DNA of 64,000 bases from Lithospermum erythrorhizon (lineage: Eukaryota > Streptophyta > Magnoliopsida > Boraginales > Boraginaceae), in the NCBI GenBank assembly GCA_019722365.1, contig JADFUC010001641.1, positions 62,001 to 126,000 of the forward strand, read 5' to 3'. Of the stretch, positions 46,551 to 59,481 are shown one piece after another; positions within the stretch are counted from its first letter, which is position 1, and each line of letters opens with the position of its first letter. The translations under genes and the position numbers were made by a program. The notes beneath the pieces were generated by a model that was not told the origin of the DNA, did no database searches, and saw only the letters and a list, made by a program, of their open reading frames with translations.

Positions 46551-49390
46551 TTAGGTAGTGACACCTTTAGCTGGTGAAACAGGCTTGTTTTTAGCACCAT
46601 GGGATGCTGCAGCTTTATCATCTTGATCATCCTTCTTATTATCTTTGCCCTTAGTTTCTTTTGGAGATGAAACTTTCCCATTCTTGACATCTTTTTCTTC
46701 ATGTTTTCCATCTTTGGCATCTTTCTCGGGAGGTTTAGGGATCATATGGGGAGGTGGATTCTGCTTCAACTTCAACAGCAGTTGGCGCATTCTTGAAAGA
46801 TCTGTAGGTTTCCCAGGTTTCGGGCCTTGGACGACGACGATTGAAGTTTTCTTCTTCTCCTCTTCCTTCTTGGATCTCCTCTTGTCAATATTCGCAACTT
46901 CACGGGGAGCAATTTCCGCTATCGCCTTCCAGTACTGTTGATCAGCTTCTTTGTGAAACTTCTCTTGGTTCTTATAGTATAACTGCACGAATAAAATAAA
47001 CAGTTTCTAAGAACACAAGAAACTCTATTGACATAAGTCATCAAACATGTTCCAATGTGCCTAAAGAGACTCATGCCTAAGATGCATAAGAGAGGTCAGA
47101 TAGTATGCAGTTTTACCACAGTGGAAATAGGGAGCTCTTTCCAAATTGACCCGGGAACTCTATAAAAATTCAACATTATTCAAGAACAAAGATTGATAGA
47201 GATATGGCAATTACTTTCTCTCTTTCCCTGTTTAAATTCTTCTGAGATTCAACATTCTTTGCGTGTTTCTCATAGAAAGCTTTCTTGAATTCCTCAGCCT
47301 CATTGATTATCCGACTTCTCAACTCTTTCTCCATCTTTTCTTTCTCCTCAAGATATATAGCATTTTGCCTACAACCATGATCATAAATTAATACAATGGA
47401 CATCTGAGAAGAATATAGATATAAATTATAATAGTAATTCACATAAGGAAGCTCAAACAGGATCTACAGAAATGTCATTACATCACAACCAATGATAGAA
47501 CTAGGGGAGGCATATTGCTCACTTTACTTTTCAAAAAACAATAAGTATAGTTCAAACCTCGTAATTTTTTTTTTTTATTTGTAGATCATGCATAATATTA
47601 CTCAAAAGAATAATGTATGTCGTCTTCAAGGCTATTACATGTAATAGAATTAAAGCTATTAATGACAACATTTCGATTCCACCAGTGATCACACCTTCAC
47701 TCTAGAGTTCTAGTGTATGTACAATTTTTGCATAATGTATTTTGTGCACTCACTTACATTCCCATCTCTTTTATGATGTCAGAGCTGGACCAATAAGCAA
47801 GTGCCAGCCCATTAAATGAATACAAGTCATCCCTATGAGCTGGACAATTAAATAGGGGAAATCTGATTTAGGGTAATTGACTAATTGCAATCAAATTGGG
47901 GAAAACTCTTCTAACGGCTAGTTTCTAAAATCAGCTGCTCCACTTTCCTTCTCCAACAGCTGCTCAGTCGAAGCTTCACCATTCCTCATCCTTCTATAAC
48001 CAACACAAAACAACACATAAAACACATAATCTTTCATACTCTAGTCCAAATACAAATTCTAAACTTAACACTAGCTCGCACCTCCATGTCAAATTGAGTT
48101 TGTGAATATTATGTGTTTTAAATGCGGCGATGAAATTACAGTAAATCAATTCTGCGACATCCCAAATATTTGATAAACTCACATTATTCAGTGCTACAGG
48201 GGCCAGCAGAGAGAGAGCGAGGCCTCTGGCAAAACGCGAATAAGCGATACAAAGCTCATACGAGGATTACGAAGCTTGATTACAAAAAGCGAGACAAACA
48301 ATTCTGGCGAAATAAAAAACCCGGATGGAGTCATGTTTTGCTTTCATTAAAGCGTATTAGGCCGCTTATAGGTCTTGGGGCAGCAGAGGCGTGCGGCTTC
48401 CCGAGGATAAAACCACCTCACGATCGGGCACCACTGGCGCTATGTGAGCCCGTCGGCAGACACTACGGCGCTTGATTATCACTTGGAGAAAACCAATGGA
48501 AAAGAGATAGGAGCTCACCAGTTTGTGGTATGTGTTTTCTTTTTGATTTACTGTGTGCATGGGCGATGGATGGATTCGGATATATGCAGAAATTTGCTAA
48601 ACAAAAGCGTCTTACTGCATTAAGGTGCACTAAGGCCCTTAATGAGCAAATAAACGTATGTAACTTCCATTTTGATTTGAATGCCAAATCAAATTTTTGA
48701 TTCAAACAAGAAAGTTATTTCATGCGTCCCCCCAGCATAGGAGCTGCGTTAGGTGTCATGATGCATGCCTGGCTTGTGATTTCATTCATTTACCCCGGTT
48801 GCACCCCTGTGAGGCGTAGACATTTTTGCATAGTAGTCAATCGCGCATTCTTAAGGTTCTTGCAGGAGCGCTTCTTTATAAGTGTCAAGCACTCATGCTC
48901 TGCGTCAATGTGGAGTACCAGCCGGGTTTTTGAAACATGGTTTGATGCAAATGCTTTTCTTGTAATTTCATTTGACGCACATAAATGAGAGCAAATTTTC
49001 GGATTGTAATATTTCCAATATTCTCTTTATATCCAAAATCCTCCACATATAAGCTTATCAAAATCAAAGAACCTTACCGGCGCCATTGTGAAATGCGGCA
49101 CCTTAACTGCGCATACAGTTGGGATTCGGGCGAGGACCATCACCTGGATCAGAGGAGAAGATCCCTTCATGATCAGCCGAAATATCATATGCCTTCACAT
49201 TATCACCATTCACATTATTCTCCGACTCAAATTAGACCCACATGAAAAATCCTCCTCCTCTAGACTCTAGAGTTTGTTGCATTGCATTTCCCTCTCCATA
49301 TCCGCAACCGGAAAATTCATCCATCGGTAGTTGTGGTTGTTGTGGTGGTGGTGCAATGCCGTCGTATTCATCCTCTTCAAAGGATTCCAT
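46551..49390 (-). CDS. Clathrin light chain, three coding exons, exon 1 disrupted
   Basis: On the - strand the exons are 49,390-49,078, 47,368-47,215 and 46,982-46,551. Clathrin light chain binds the heavy-chain hub of triskelia and regulates coats at the trans-Golgi and plasma membrane. Exon 2 encodes [20 protein letters not shown] and a long coiled coil ending NREREK. Exon 3 begins [14 protein letters not shown] and [10 protein letters not shown], then has [20 protein letters not shown] and NPPPHM, a plant family signature. It ends in a Lys/Asp-rich tail. Exon joins are in phase (CG|G for Arg; K|L) with GTAAGG and GTAATT donors. Exon 1 starts [11 protein letters not shown] and carries the DGP remnant, but has an in-frame TAA at 49,234-49,232 and one net frameshift. 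Its GFALREW motif is garbled to CRISQW before WRR. Either the gene is decaying or this part of the sequence is faulty. Confidence 0.88.
48170..48660 (+). other. Coding-like segments on + strand within the clathrin intron 1
   Basis: A + frame at 48,170-48,475 reads [20 protein letters not shown] and continues. A patch to 48,536 ([16 protein letters not shown]) ends at GTATGT. A patch after an AG at 48,590 ([20 protein letters not shown]) again ends at GTATGT (48,657). Two consensus donors after open frames suggest real exons of an inserted gene fragment, but I cannot identify it. Confidence 0.3.
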
Positions 49391-49429
49391 TTGTGAGAAT
49401 TCTTGAATATATGTAAAAGATATCAAAAG

Positions 49430-52310
49430 ATATTACGAGATGTTCACTGATGCTAAGATATTAAGAATATATGTATACAATATTTATAATTCTCCCTTAT
49501 CTTATCATTTATCATCATGTTTGTTTTTTAATTGATTGTCACAATAGAATTGTGTATATGTGTAATAAAGTGAGGTGGATAGTTTGTGTTGTTGAGATCG
49601 GAGGGTGAGCAAAGAGATGTTAGAGAATAGAGAGTCTCATTTTGACGTTTCTATCGTGTTGAATGAATCTTATGATTTGATTGAAAATGGCGGGTATGTC
49701 GCTAGATTGAATCGTTTTCTAATTAAAATTTGCATAATAAAAATGACTAAGTTTATTTATTAACATTTTGACTAGATTTTTAATGCAACATTTTCATTAG
49801 ACGACCAACATTGGAAATAATTTGACAAATAGTTCAAAACAACTATGAGGTTGTGTTTGGTATGTTGGAATGGAATGAAATGTAATGAGATTTGATTATT
49901 ATTTAATTTGATATTTAAGCGGCTTTGTTTGATTCGTTCCGTTCATGATCATTCACACTTATGTAAGTGTTAAGATTTACTGATATGAAGGTATTAGTCC
50001 ATTACCTTATACATAGTAATAAAATATAAATAATTTATTAACATTAATATTATAATTTATAAATATATATTATATATTTATATGTCATATAACAATAAAT
50101 ATATATGTATTATATTAATTATATTAATATGATATATATATTTTTTTTAATTTATCTATATAATGAAATTAATCAATATATGTAAATATATTTAATGTGA
50201 AAATTATAGTAGGAAATATTTTATAATAAAATATAGAATATTATAATTTTATAATAAACTATATTAGTATTGTTCAAAATTTAAAAAATTAATATACTTT
50301 AAAGTAATAATATCTCTAAGTACGTTAAATAATACAATTCTAATGAATATCTCAATATGAATTTCTTTGAAAATATATTTTAAATTAATATTTTATAATA
50401 TTACTTTAAAAAATAAATATACATTTAAAACTAATATATTGCAATAAATTATGAAATTTAATATAATTATATTTGCTCTCTTATATAAGTACTACTAGTA
50501 CTTTAAAATATATACTTGAAATAAATATAGTAACATTATTTTATCTGATTATTTGATAAGATATAAATAAATAAAATCTATAATTAATAAATTTATATTG
50601 CAACCAATATATATTTGTTTGTATTATATATTTTATTATCATATATGAAATATGTAGGATAAATTGTTGATTCTTATAACATACCTTAAATAGGTGAATT
50701 GTTTAAGCAAATTACTTAACATATGCGTTAATTCTGGCATTAATTGATGCAGCCCAGGTCGTTCATTTATCTGCATTACCTAAATACTTACATATTGTGT
50801 TGGTGCAATTTTTGTGTGTTAGGTAAATTAATTATTGAAGTTACATAAATAATGTTTCACATATGATTCTTGTATCTAATAAACCGTTACATACTAATTA
50901 ATGAAGACAATATGCAGAACACTTATGTAACTTCAAGAATTAATTTGAATCCTTTCAAAATCAATCTTATTAGAAAATTGATGACTTATTATTCCAAAAG
51001 TTGGAGGGAACAATAATTTGACGTATGATTACGTCCGATATTTTTACCCATTGTTCAATATTATGAACCAAATCGATTCCATCCTCGATGTGGGATGTAG
51101 ATAAGGTGAATACAATTTTATTCGAAGACCGACTTTTTGACATGATTTAAAGGTGAGATATTAGCAAAAGAACATCTTAATCCAGAATACATATCATTGA
51201 AATTTTTTTTGAAAAATAGAACTCTCTCAAATTTGAATTCTCTCTCAAGCAAGTTTCGTCCAAGCTTGGTATCCCTCAAATCCACTTCCATTTTTAACAA
51301 ATTACCATCTTTCTTTAGGAAGATCATTGCACATTTTTGGCTTCTCCCAAGATTTGATCCTTTTCTCCGCCCTCCTTTTCATCTGTTCCTGTTCTCACAT
51401 TGACTTTTTGCAATCTAAAATTCAGTCCATCATTGCACTTTCTGAAACTTTTCACTGCCCCTCTATACACATTTCCACTACCACTCTTTTCTTCTTTGAG
51501 GAAAATCCCCATTTTTCCTCTCCTGCTTTTCATCGAATCTTTCTCCTTTCATCTCATCATCTGTTTTCTTTCTCCTATGGCAATCATTTCGCAGAGACAA
51601 ACATTCTCTCTAAACTAATTAAAATCCCCCACTTTTGTCCTTTTCATTTCATCTCCTCTCCGCTCATTAGCCGTAACCACCGTTCTATATCATGCTCAAC
51701 AATTTCCAAAGCCCCATCCAAAGCTCCATCGAAGGCCTAGTGGGCCGGCCCCTATCCTAGTCGGGCTAATGGATCGAATTTGCAAACTTCAAATCGGGCC
51801 GACCCTGTTAGACGTGGATGAATGTTCGTCGGGCTATGCCTCGGTCCATCTCCATATGGACTAGATGAGAAATTTATAGATCAAAGTATAAGTATCCAAC
51901 ATTAAATGCAATCACAATGAAAGAGGAGTATTATTTATGTAGACTCAAAATGTTGTACGTGCTAATAATAACTCCTCTTAAATCCGAGCTTAATTGTTGC
52001 ACACTTACTTGCATACTTCAATCTCCATAATAATTTCACAATGAACTCTTGCATTTAAATTTTCACGTAAAAGAAGCATTCATTTTCATTTCAGTAAATT
52101 CATTCTTGTAGTAAGTATTTATCCCCTCCCCTCAAATCTGAATAGCTCACAAGGTTCAAGCTTATAAGTCTGTGACCTTCCTTTTTTGCCCCATACTATT
52201 TCATGTGACCTTTTTTTTCTTCTTTCTTGATTTTCATCCACGTCCATCTTTGATCTCATGCATGCACACTCTTGCCTGTGATTTGCTTCAATTCCACCAT
52301 CTTTTTTCCT
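49430..52310. other. AT-rich intergenic DNA between clathrin light chain and EPF1
   Basis: 49,860-50,700 is extremely AT-rich and low-complexity. 51,190-51,740 has a few short pyrimidine-rich frames on the + strand that look compositional, not genic. At 51,740-51,850 GGGCCGGCCC and related GC-rich words resemble hAT or other transposon ends, but no partner was found. No gene is supported. Confidence 0.5.
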
Positions 52311-52316
52311 CCCCTT

Positions 52317-52323
52317 TATATAT
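52317..52323 (+). promoter_or_regulatory. TATA box of the EPF1-type gene
   Basis: TATATAT sits about 130 bp upstream of the start codon, after a pyrimidine-rich stretch. The spacing fits a short leader. Confidence 0.55.
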
Positions 52324-52450
52324 CACCTTGCAATTTGCATCTTTTTCAATCAACCATCTCAATATTTTCATACCAGTCTAATATACACACACTCATCATC
52401 ATCAAGAAAAGTGAAAAGTAGTCGAGCAAATTGCTCCTAGATAAGCCAAC

Positions 52451-53333
52451 ATGAAGTATTTTAGAGGGTTTGTTTGCAAAACATCTTTGATCATTGTTCT
52501 TCTCATTCTTCCAACTTTCATCCATGCCAGGCACCTAAGCAAGAGTATGGTTTTGATATATGACATATTTATATATACCACTTCCATTTAATAAACATAT
52601 TATTTTAATTTTATAATTTCTATAGCTTGCTCATCTTCGAAATAAATATGATAGTCTAGCATCCATGATTTTCCAATAGCAATTTTAATTAGAAAACCGA
52701 GGTCGGGCTATATAGTTACCATAATTAAATTCAAAATCGCAATAGATTATAAAGGTAATAATATTAATTATGTTATACATACCTATATCAATTACTTTTG
52801 TATAGACCAATTGTATTTATAATTACCAACAACTTAGATTAGAATTATAATTAAGTCCAGCGACTCTACTCCTAACTCGTACTTCCTCCTTTTTATATTT
52901 CAATACCAAACCTTGATAACTAAAATAATAAGTCAATATTTTAAGTACAAACATGTTACATTCTAATAAAAACAGAGGAAACATTTGTCAGTAATAATAG
53001 AATAATTACTTTTTACTCTATTGATTCAATTTATTATTTAACTAATTATCTTATTCTCACTTAACAGATAATGATCATCACAAGCATCATGAGAGTATAA
53101 AATTGGAGATGAGTAAATTGAAAACGGAAATGACCAAACAGATGGATAAAAAAGCTAATCACCCCCTCCAAATTGCTGGGTCAAGATTGCCTGATTGTTC
53201 ACATGCTTGTGGATCTTGTACCCCATGCAGATTAGTTATGGTGAGCTACGTTTGTTCTTCGATTGAAGAAGCTGAGACATGTCCCATGGCTTACAAATGC
53301 ATGTGCCATAACAAGTCATATCCAGTCCCTTGA
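52451..53333 (+). CDS. EPF1: EPIDERMAL PATTERNING FACTOR 1-type secreted peptide precursor
   Basis: Two exons: 52,451-52,544 and 53,068-53,333, joined in phase (A|AT) across a GTATGG...ACAG intron. The precursor is 119 residues. Residues 1-26 form a signal peptide (hydrophobic TSLIIVLLILPTFIHA). A charged, His/Lys-rich propeptide follows. The C-terminal mature region runs from about AGSRLPDCSHACGSC to the final SYPVP and contains eight cysteines (DC, AC, SC, PC, VC, TC, KC, MC), as in EPF1/EPF2. The GSRLPDCSHACGSC, EEAETCPMAYKC and terminal YPVP residues point to EPF1 rather than EPF2 or the EPFL members. In Arabidopsis EPF1 is made in late stomatal-lineage cells and acts through ERECTA-family receptors and TMM to enforce one-cell spacing. 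No defect is seen. Confidence 0.92.
52875..52987. mobile_element. Possible short MITE in the EPF1 intron
   Basis: Left TACTTCCTCCTTTTTATATT and the reverse complement of the right end, TGTTTCCTCTGTTTTTATTA, are partly alike and enclose about 110 bp. They resemble the CTCC-type ends of the two Stowaway-like MITEs elsewhere in the window. The match is loose. Confidence 0.35.
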
Positions 53334-53339
53334 TAACAT

Positions 53340-55335
53340 ATTGATCATGGTTCATCTTGTTCCCTAATATTTCGGCTTCATATTTTGTAGCAGTAGATTG
53401 AAAGTTCTAGTCGATAGCATTGTAGCTAGCAACCGGGTATGCCTTGATGACGGTTTTATTTCTTTTATTTTTCATCTATGTAATGTAATGTACCGTTACA
53501 TTTGCGATTTCGTAAGGTGAGCGTTCGAAAAAGATAAGCATTAGTGATTAGATTGATAGGTTCCTTACACATGTAGCAAACGAGTCTTAGTAATTGGTTA
53601 AGAACATTTTCATTGTAGAATGTTATCTGGTGTAGTACTCCAACAATTTAGTAGATTCTCAATTGTTATTTCGCTTTGGTATTATTTTGAGAATAGTAAA
53701 TGCAATTTTGCCTAAGGTGTGGTTTTGTGTAAATGCAATTTTGGCATAGCTTATTATTTAATGGATTCTCAATTGGTATTTTGCTTCCAAATAGATAATC
53801 GAAAAACATACAAAAATCAAGAACGAAGTCGATCGTTTTGTCAATTTTTGGGAGTTTGTAATGGAATATTTTACAAGTTGTTCAATAATAAATTGTTACT
53901 AATCTTTAAGGGCTAATAATAAGCTAAGTGAGCGAAATTATTTTAGTAGTTATTAATCCCTTAATTTATCAATATGGTGATATAATTTCTTTAACACATG
54001 AATATAACTCAATCCTTATAAATCACATCCACAAAAGGCACATCAATTGGGTTACCACCTTCTCCACATATGGCATGCATATTAATGGTGCACTTCTGTA
54101 ACTCGATCCACATGAATTCACAATCAGACACCATCATATCAATCGAGTGACACATACATATTATAACACCCAACAGAGATTACATGTGGATTTAACAATA
54201 AAAAGACTTTGATATCATGCATAATATTTTACTCTCAAATCAATTGAACAATAAATAATATTTTTTGGATAATATAAATCGATCACTTATAAAATCTTAA
54301 TCTACTAATGGCGATTGGAATAGACTAAATAACAAAAATGCATGATTAGCAAGGTATCTTTTCGTACCCAGCGAATTTGTCCTTTTAGTGACAACATAAT
54401 GACTGATAGTTTCTTAAGATATAAATACTATGAAATGACAAATTAGAGTATGATTTTTTTGAGAGATAATTATTTGAAATGAGTAAAATAGTAGGGCGAA
54501 ATTGTGAATTGGTTTGAAAGTTGAAAATTTAGTCGCTTGATAGTAACTACAGCGATTGTAATTTGGTTAGCTTTGAATTTAGTCGTGATAGTAGCTACTG
54601 GCGATTGTAATTTGGTCCAACCTCAAACATTTCCGTGAAAAGATAACAGTTTTGCCGCGAGTGTTAGCCACTTTCCACTTAAAATTCACATTATTCATTT
54701 TCACCTACCTAAGTCTTTCCCTCCATTTCCTTCCTCAATACACATTCACTTGTTTTCCTCCAAAATAACAACTATATAAATTCACATCCTCATCTAATAA
54801 AGACACCAACATATTTTTGCTCTTTTATTTATCCAAAGTATGAGCTTTAGTTTGAAAGTCTAACACCAAGACAATGAATGAGATTAGATGCCATTGTAGT
54901 TTAGTATGCTACCCCCATAGCTTCATTCAAACAAGCCGGTAGACGTTTTGTCAAATGTTCAAGAGTAAGTTTTTAGTTCTAATATTTCAAAGAATGATTT
55001 TAAATTTACACACATAATATTATTATTGAAAATCATACTTTCTACAGGGGATGGAGGTTGTAGTTCTGGTTGTGGAAGGATCCACCTACCCCTCAAGAGA
55101 AGACCATTATCTTGGGACTTCACAAAAAAAATGCAACAAATTAGAAAAAGAAAATACAGGATTAGGTTAAAATGAAGTATCTATATGCAATATCAATTAT
55201 TGGATGTCTAGTTGTAGCAACATATTCCATGTAATCCAATGTGTGAAACTGAACTTCAATCCTGTTTGTTCCATGTTTCTCAAGTGATATGAAATGAAAA
55301 AAATATAAATAAAGCCAAAGTAGAAATTATATTTC
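53340..55335. other. Intergenic DNA downstream of EPF1
   Basis: AT-rich. A 65-codon + frame at 53,719-53,916 lacks any recognisable motif. A duplication at 54,510-54,625 is listed separately. No gene is supported. Confidence 0.5.
54510..54625 (+). repeat. Direct duplication of about 55 bp
   Basis: TTTAGTCG(C)TTGATAGTA and CGATTGTAATTTGGT recur at the same spacing, with small differences. Confidence 0.75.
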
Positions 55336-55343
55336 CTCAACAG

Positions 55344-56985
55344 TCATAACCGTTTCCAACTAAAACATTGATCACAACAAAACAATACCAAATATTTGAT
55401 TGACAGACCACAAAAAATTATAACTAGTTTCAACAAAAACTGAAAGGTAAGATCATTTCTTTGTCTACAACCATAAAGTAATGAAAACTCCATACAATAC
55501 ATAAATAAAAATGGTAAAATAGATATCTTGCAGGCCCTGTTGTTATGACCTTGTTCCTTGCATATTGTACATAGATATTTTCTAACTTTGCATTGGCTGT
55601 TTTTTTCATTTTCTGCAGCTTCAATTGGATTGACCCTCCTAAGCCTTGTAGGCCTTCCAGCCTTCTTGTCTTTAATAGTAGGAGGAAGTGGTCCAACCCT
55701 CAGTTTGAGGCTTAAAAATTCAAGACTAGAGATAGGGAAAACCAACATGTTAATAGACCTTCTTAGCCAAGTGTCAATGTAATAGCATTCATCAACATAA
55801 TCATCAACATCCTCCCTATTTAGTCTTATAGAAGTACATGCATGTTGCTTGGTATCCTTCTGACCTGTCATTTTTCTAGGTACATTGTTTATTCTCCAAA
55901 TCTACTGCACACTGGTTTGTAGTAGAACCAGTGTATACTTGAAAGTGCGCCCTATCACTTTTAGTTGGCATACAAGCAGATGCATCCTTCACATTCATTA
56001 TGAGTTTCAGTCTGATTTTAAGACATAATTTGCCTGTCATTTATCGGCCCTTGTCTCTCTATTAACTTACATTTTTGTGTATGATAAGATCATGACCATT
56101 GCAACCAAGGTTAGTATTGGCTTATCTCTTGCTTCCAATATGAAACTATTGAAGACCTCACACATATTATTCAATAATACATCACACTTTGAAAGTAATG
56201 CAAATGGCCTAGACCATTGGATTACATCCTTGTCCTTAAAACCACTCATAGGCACTTGAATCAAGACTGTTCATTTATTCATGTCATCCATTTTCACCTT
56301 GAATGAATGAGTAGTTGTAGCAGTTGCAACCCCCCATAATGCATCATTATAAGTTTGTGCTTTGAAGCCTGCTCTTTTAAAGTTTTCATGTAAGTGTCTT
56401 ACACAAAATCTGTGGTCAATCCTTAGTAAAACAGTCTTGAAAGCCTTAATGAGACCTTTTTGCTTGTCAGACATAAATGTCCACTCATATTGTGCAAGCT
56501 CATCTTCAACTGACCCTCTAGGAATACAAATATCCTCAGCCAAATGTGATAAAAACCATTCCCAACTGTCCTTATTTTCTACCTCAACAACAACACAAGT
56601 AATTCGGAATATGTAAGTCAAACTCTTATTATCAAACACAGGTATACAGGTATGTTCTAGGTGCCATTTCCTAATTTGTAGACCTGTCTCCCCACTAAAT
56701 CTTTTTGTATATATAAACCACTTACAATCTGAGTCATACACAAACCCTTCTCTTGCCATTCTAACATACTTAATGACTCTTGCATCTGTGATACTGTAAG
56801 TATCAATGACCTGCTTCAACTCTTTTCTGCTACCAAAAAACATACCCATGACAAATTTGGGATTCCTATTGTCATGTTTAACATTAAACTTAGGATATTT
56901 GTCTAAACCAGCAACATCAACTTCAGTATCCACTAGACCCTTTGTCACTATACATCCCGTCATAATCTGACATCAGATCATCTTC
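55344..56985 (-). pseudogene. MULE (MuDR-type) transposase, broken
   Basis: Three - strand frames together cover the protein. 56,963-56,271 (230 codons) holds the N-terminal DNA-binding part (KFVMGMFFGSRKELKQVIDT, KWFIYTKRFSGETGLQIRKW) and a piece of the catalytic region (DSWEWFLSHLAEDI, FMSDKQKGLIKAF, CVRHLHENFK). 56,264-56,067 has SKCDVLLNNMCEVFNSFILEARDKPI. 55,871-55,344 has KQHACTSI from the SWIM finger, VDECYYIDTWL and a CCHC knuckle (CTICKEQGHNNRAC). A part of the catalytic core after HTCIPVFDN is missing, including at least one acidic residue, so it is an internally deleted copy. Element ends were not found. Confidence 0.85.
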
Positions 56986-57099
56986 TCCATCAGCTGCATT
57001 GATCTATTCATGTACTCCAATTGGAATATTTTTCAAATGGTTTGATTAGACTACTTGATGTATTAACCTATATTATATATATAATAAATAATTTTGAAA

Positions 57100-57591
57100 A
57101 TATTGTATATGTATGTGTGCGAGGTGCTTGACCATCCCAGGCAGATTATGATTCTTTGAGATGTTGATAGGCTCACCTCGCTCACCTTACAAATTAGAAT
57201 TTGGATAAAGTGCAGGTTGTTGGATGGTTTGAGATTGTTGATATTCTAGTTAGTTATCTTTTATTTCCTTTTTGGTTTTATTGGAGTTGTGTTATTACCG
57301 TGAAGCTTTTTGTGGCTTTAAACGATTGTGTGATACAAGTTATCTTTAAAGTTTGGAGTTTTAACTGAAGATGTTGCCTCAAGCTTTTTGAGTATTATAT
57401 TTTATGAGATATTTAGATTTATTTTTGGGTATGTATTGTTATGGATATTCAGGCTATTGAGTTAGATCTTTCTATTTTGTTATATTAGAGTTAGTATTGT
57501 GTGTGTGTATTACAGGTTGAAATACAGGTAACGCCTTGCATGCTCTTTGGGAGTATGCGGCGGTGTAACGGCTTAAGGTTCGGGTTGTTAC
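57100..57591 (+). repeat. Possible 3' part of a gypsy (Tekay/Del-like) LTR
   Basis: The stretch ends CAGGTAACGCC...GCATGCT, GGGAGTATGCGGCGGTGTAAC and GGGTTGTTACA, a pattern I associate with the ends of Tekay-type LTRs. TGTAACGACCCGTTAGGATC at 59,482 looks like the beginning of such an LTR in the same orientation. No internal region connects them. Confidence 0.35.
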
Positions 57592-59480
57592 AATATTAAT
57601 ACTTAAGTTCCTACTACTAACATAATCATAGTAGTCAATACTCCCCCCAACATATCTAGTAAATGGACTATATAGTAATGCCCCGCCATGATGTAGTTTG
57701 ATCGTGAGTATACCAACATCATCTTCACCATCTGGAAAAAGAATATTGTAAAGTTAGTTTGGCAAAACAAAAAGGCATTAAATCAATTTGGAGGAGAGAA
57801 AAAGCCCAAACTCGATAATGATGAAACAAAAAAATAATACAAGGAATCTAGAAAAGAGTAAACAATTCTAGGAAATCATATTTTAATCCCCAAATTCGAA
57901 AAGTGTGTCGATTAAAAAATTTAGGAGCATCTTTTTCAAAAATTGAGAACTAACCATAATTAGGAGTTTTTGTGAGCCTTGAATTTCGCCTTAATGCCAT
58001 TGTTTATGATAATTTCTCCTTGCTTTCATTAATTTTGGAACTTAGGGTAAGAAATTTAGTAGATTAAGTGATGGAATGTGATTTTGGAGGGTGTTAGTCG
58101 ATAATTGCTAAGTAATGGAAATGGGTTTGTTGGCTGCAAATCACTTATCTCATACATTGGCATATCTAGGATTGTTCAAATTAAGGTTCGTCTAGATATC
58201 AGGACCGCGGCCGCCCGGCTAATTGCAGTTCGGACCGGGCCAGGATCGATAATCATATCGGATATTTTTTTGGATGGGAGCAGGTCGAAGCGCTGCAGGG
58301 TGAATCTGGGATAGGTTTCGGGGCCAGGTTAGGATGGAATTGATCCAAAATGTAAAATCCGTCGGGAAAAAATCTAGTGCTTAGGTTCTCTACTTTGGGG
58401 TTAGCGATTAGGGTTATGGTGTCGTTCAAATTTAGAACCGGAATTTGGACCGTTAATGAAAGCGGATGGATTAACGGGCGGATCTCGGTTGATTTCCGGA
58501 TAATCCGGCGATGATAAACGACTCTGAGCATATCACCGTGATGTAGTTTGGCATGTACTGGCGTCGTGGATCGTTATCTTTTTAACGAATATTGGTAGGT
58601 GGGAGAAAATTACAATTGCGTAATATGTCGGGGGACTAAATCATAACTTTGGGAGACCGATTCAGCGATTTAGGTAAGATTTATACGAGATTTCATTTCA
58701 CCAATTAACAATTTTGAAGTAATTTTAAATTGTTTTAGATTCATGATCACTTATTTTAACATTTAATTTTATTTCGATAATTTAAGATGTTTCTTAAAAG
58801 ATTTAAAACTTATTGAGATGAATGAAAGGTTTCAGAAAGATATTACAAGATACCATAAGATATTACAATAAGAAATTAGTATTAATTATTTCAATAATAG
58901 TTATAGTAATTAATTGAATATGAAGTTTAGTATTATTATATAAAAATTTTATATTAGTACATAAATATGAGTTAGTGCATATATATTTAGTCAGAACACA
59001 ATTGATATAATTTCATTCTGCAGCCGTCATTCTTTATTATGGTATCAGCGCAGATTCTGTGAAGAAAATAAAAGTTTTCGCTCTTACTGTCGATGAGTCT
59101 TCTATGATGTCTTACTCACAGGTGAGATTTTGTTTTTTTGTTTTTTTCAGTGAAGCTTTCCGATAAGTGATGATGCCTTTGTTTTCAGATAGAATCTCAA
59201 AATATCTTTTGGATTTCGTTCATAATTTTTTGTTTAGTTTGTGGATGTGAAGTTTTATTCGGTTTCCTACTTCTCTCAATTTTTGTCAAATGGGTTGTTC
59301 TCTGTTTTGTTTCCCCTCTTTTGTGTTGTTAACTGTTCAGATCTGGAAGGTATGATCCGATGCGATTTGACAAATTGGTATAAGGATATTTGTTGGTTTC
59401 TTATTGGGAATAATTGTGCCAAAAAATGCCCTCAATGCCAAAGAAGACCACCATATATTGGAAAGGGCGTCTGAGCTGTT
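57586..59480 (+). mobile_element. Ty1/copia 5' end (LTR, primer site, leader), left arm of large inverted repeat
   Basis: The start TGTTACAATATTAATACTTAAG is LTR-like. A primer-binding-like TGGTATCAGCGCAG lies at 59,040-59,053, and a leader with GAAGCTTTCCGATAAG follows near 59,150. The same order of blocks is found reversed at 61,850-63,270. The arm breaks off at 59,481 against a different LTR-like start. About 1.45 kb of it would be LTR. A 92-codon - strand frame (58,253-58,531) is probably chance. Confidence 0.6.
59040..59053 (+). other. Primer-binding site of the left copia copy
   Basis: TGGTATCAGCGCAG resembles the TGGTATCAGAGC site that pairs with initiator methionine tRNA in plant copia elements. 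It follows TTATTA at the LTR end by a few bases. Confidence 0.6.
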
Positions 59481-59481
59481 A

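Noticed and set aside
46645..46941. A 98-codon + strand frame rich in Phe and Ser
   Set aside because: It is the antisense of the Lys/Glu-rich clathrin light chain exon 3.
48670..48695. Short hairpin TTTGATTTG / CAAATCAAA
   Set aside because: A nine-base stem in AT-rich DNA is expected by chance and has no T-run or gene context.
51327..51740. A 137-codon + frame rich in Ser, Phe and Leu
   Set aside because: Its composition follows the CT-rich DNA, it overlaps other open frames, and it lacks a signal or motif. Treated as chance.
58253..58531. A 92-codon - strand frame in the copia LTR
   Set aside because: It lies inside the presumed LTR and has no conserved counterpart in the right arm.
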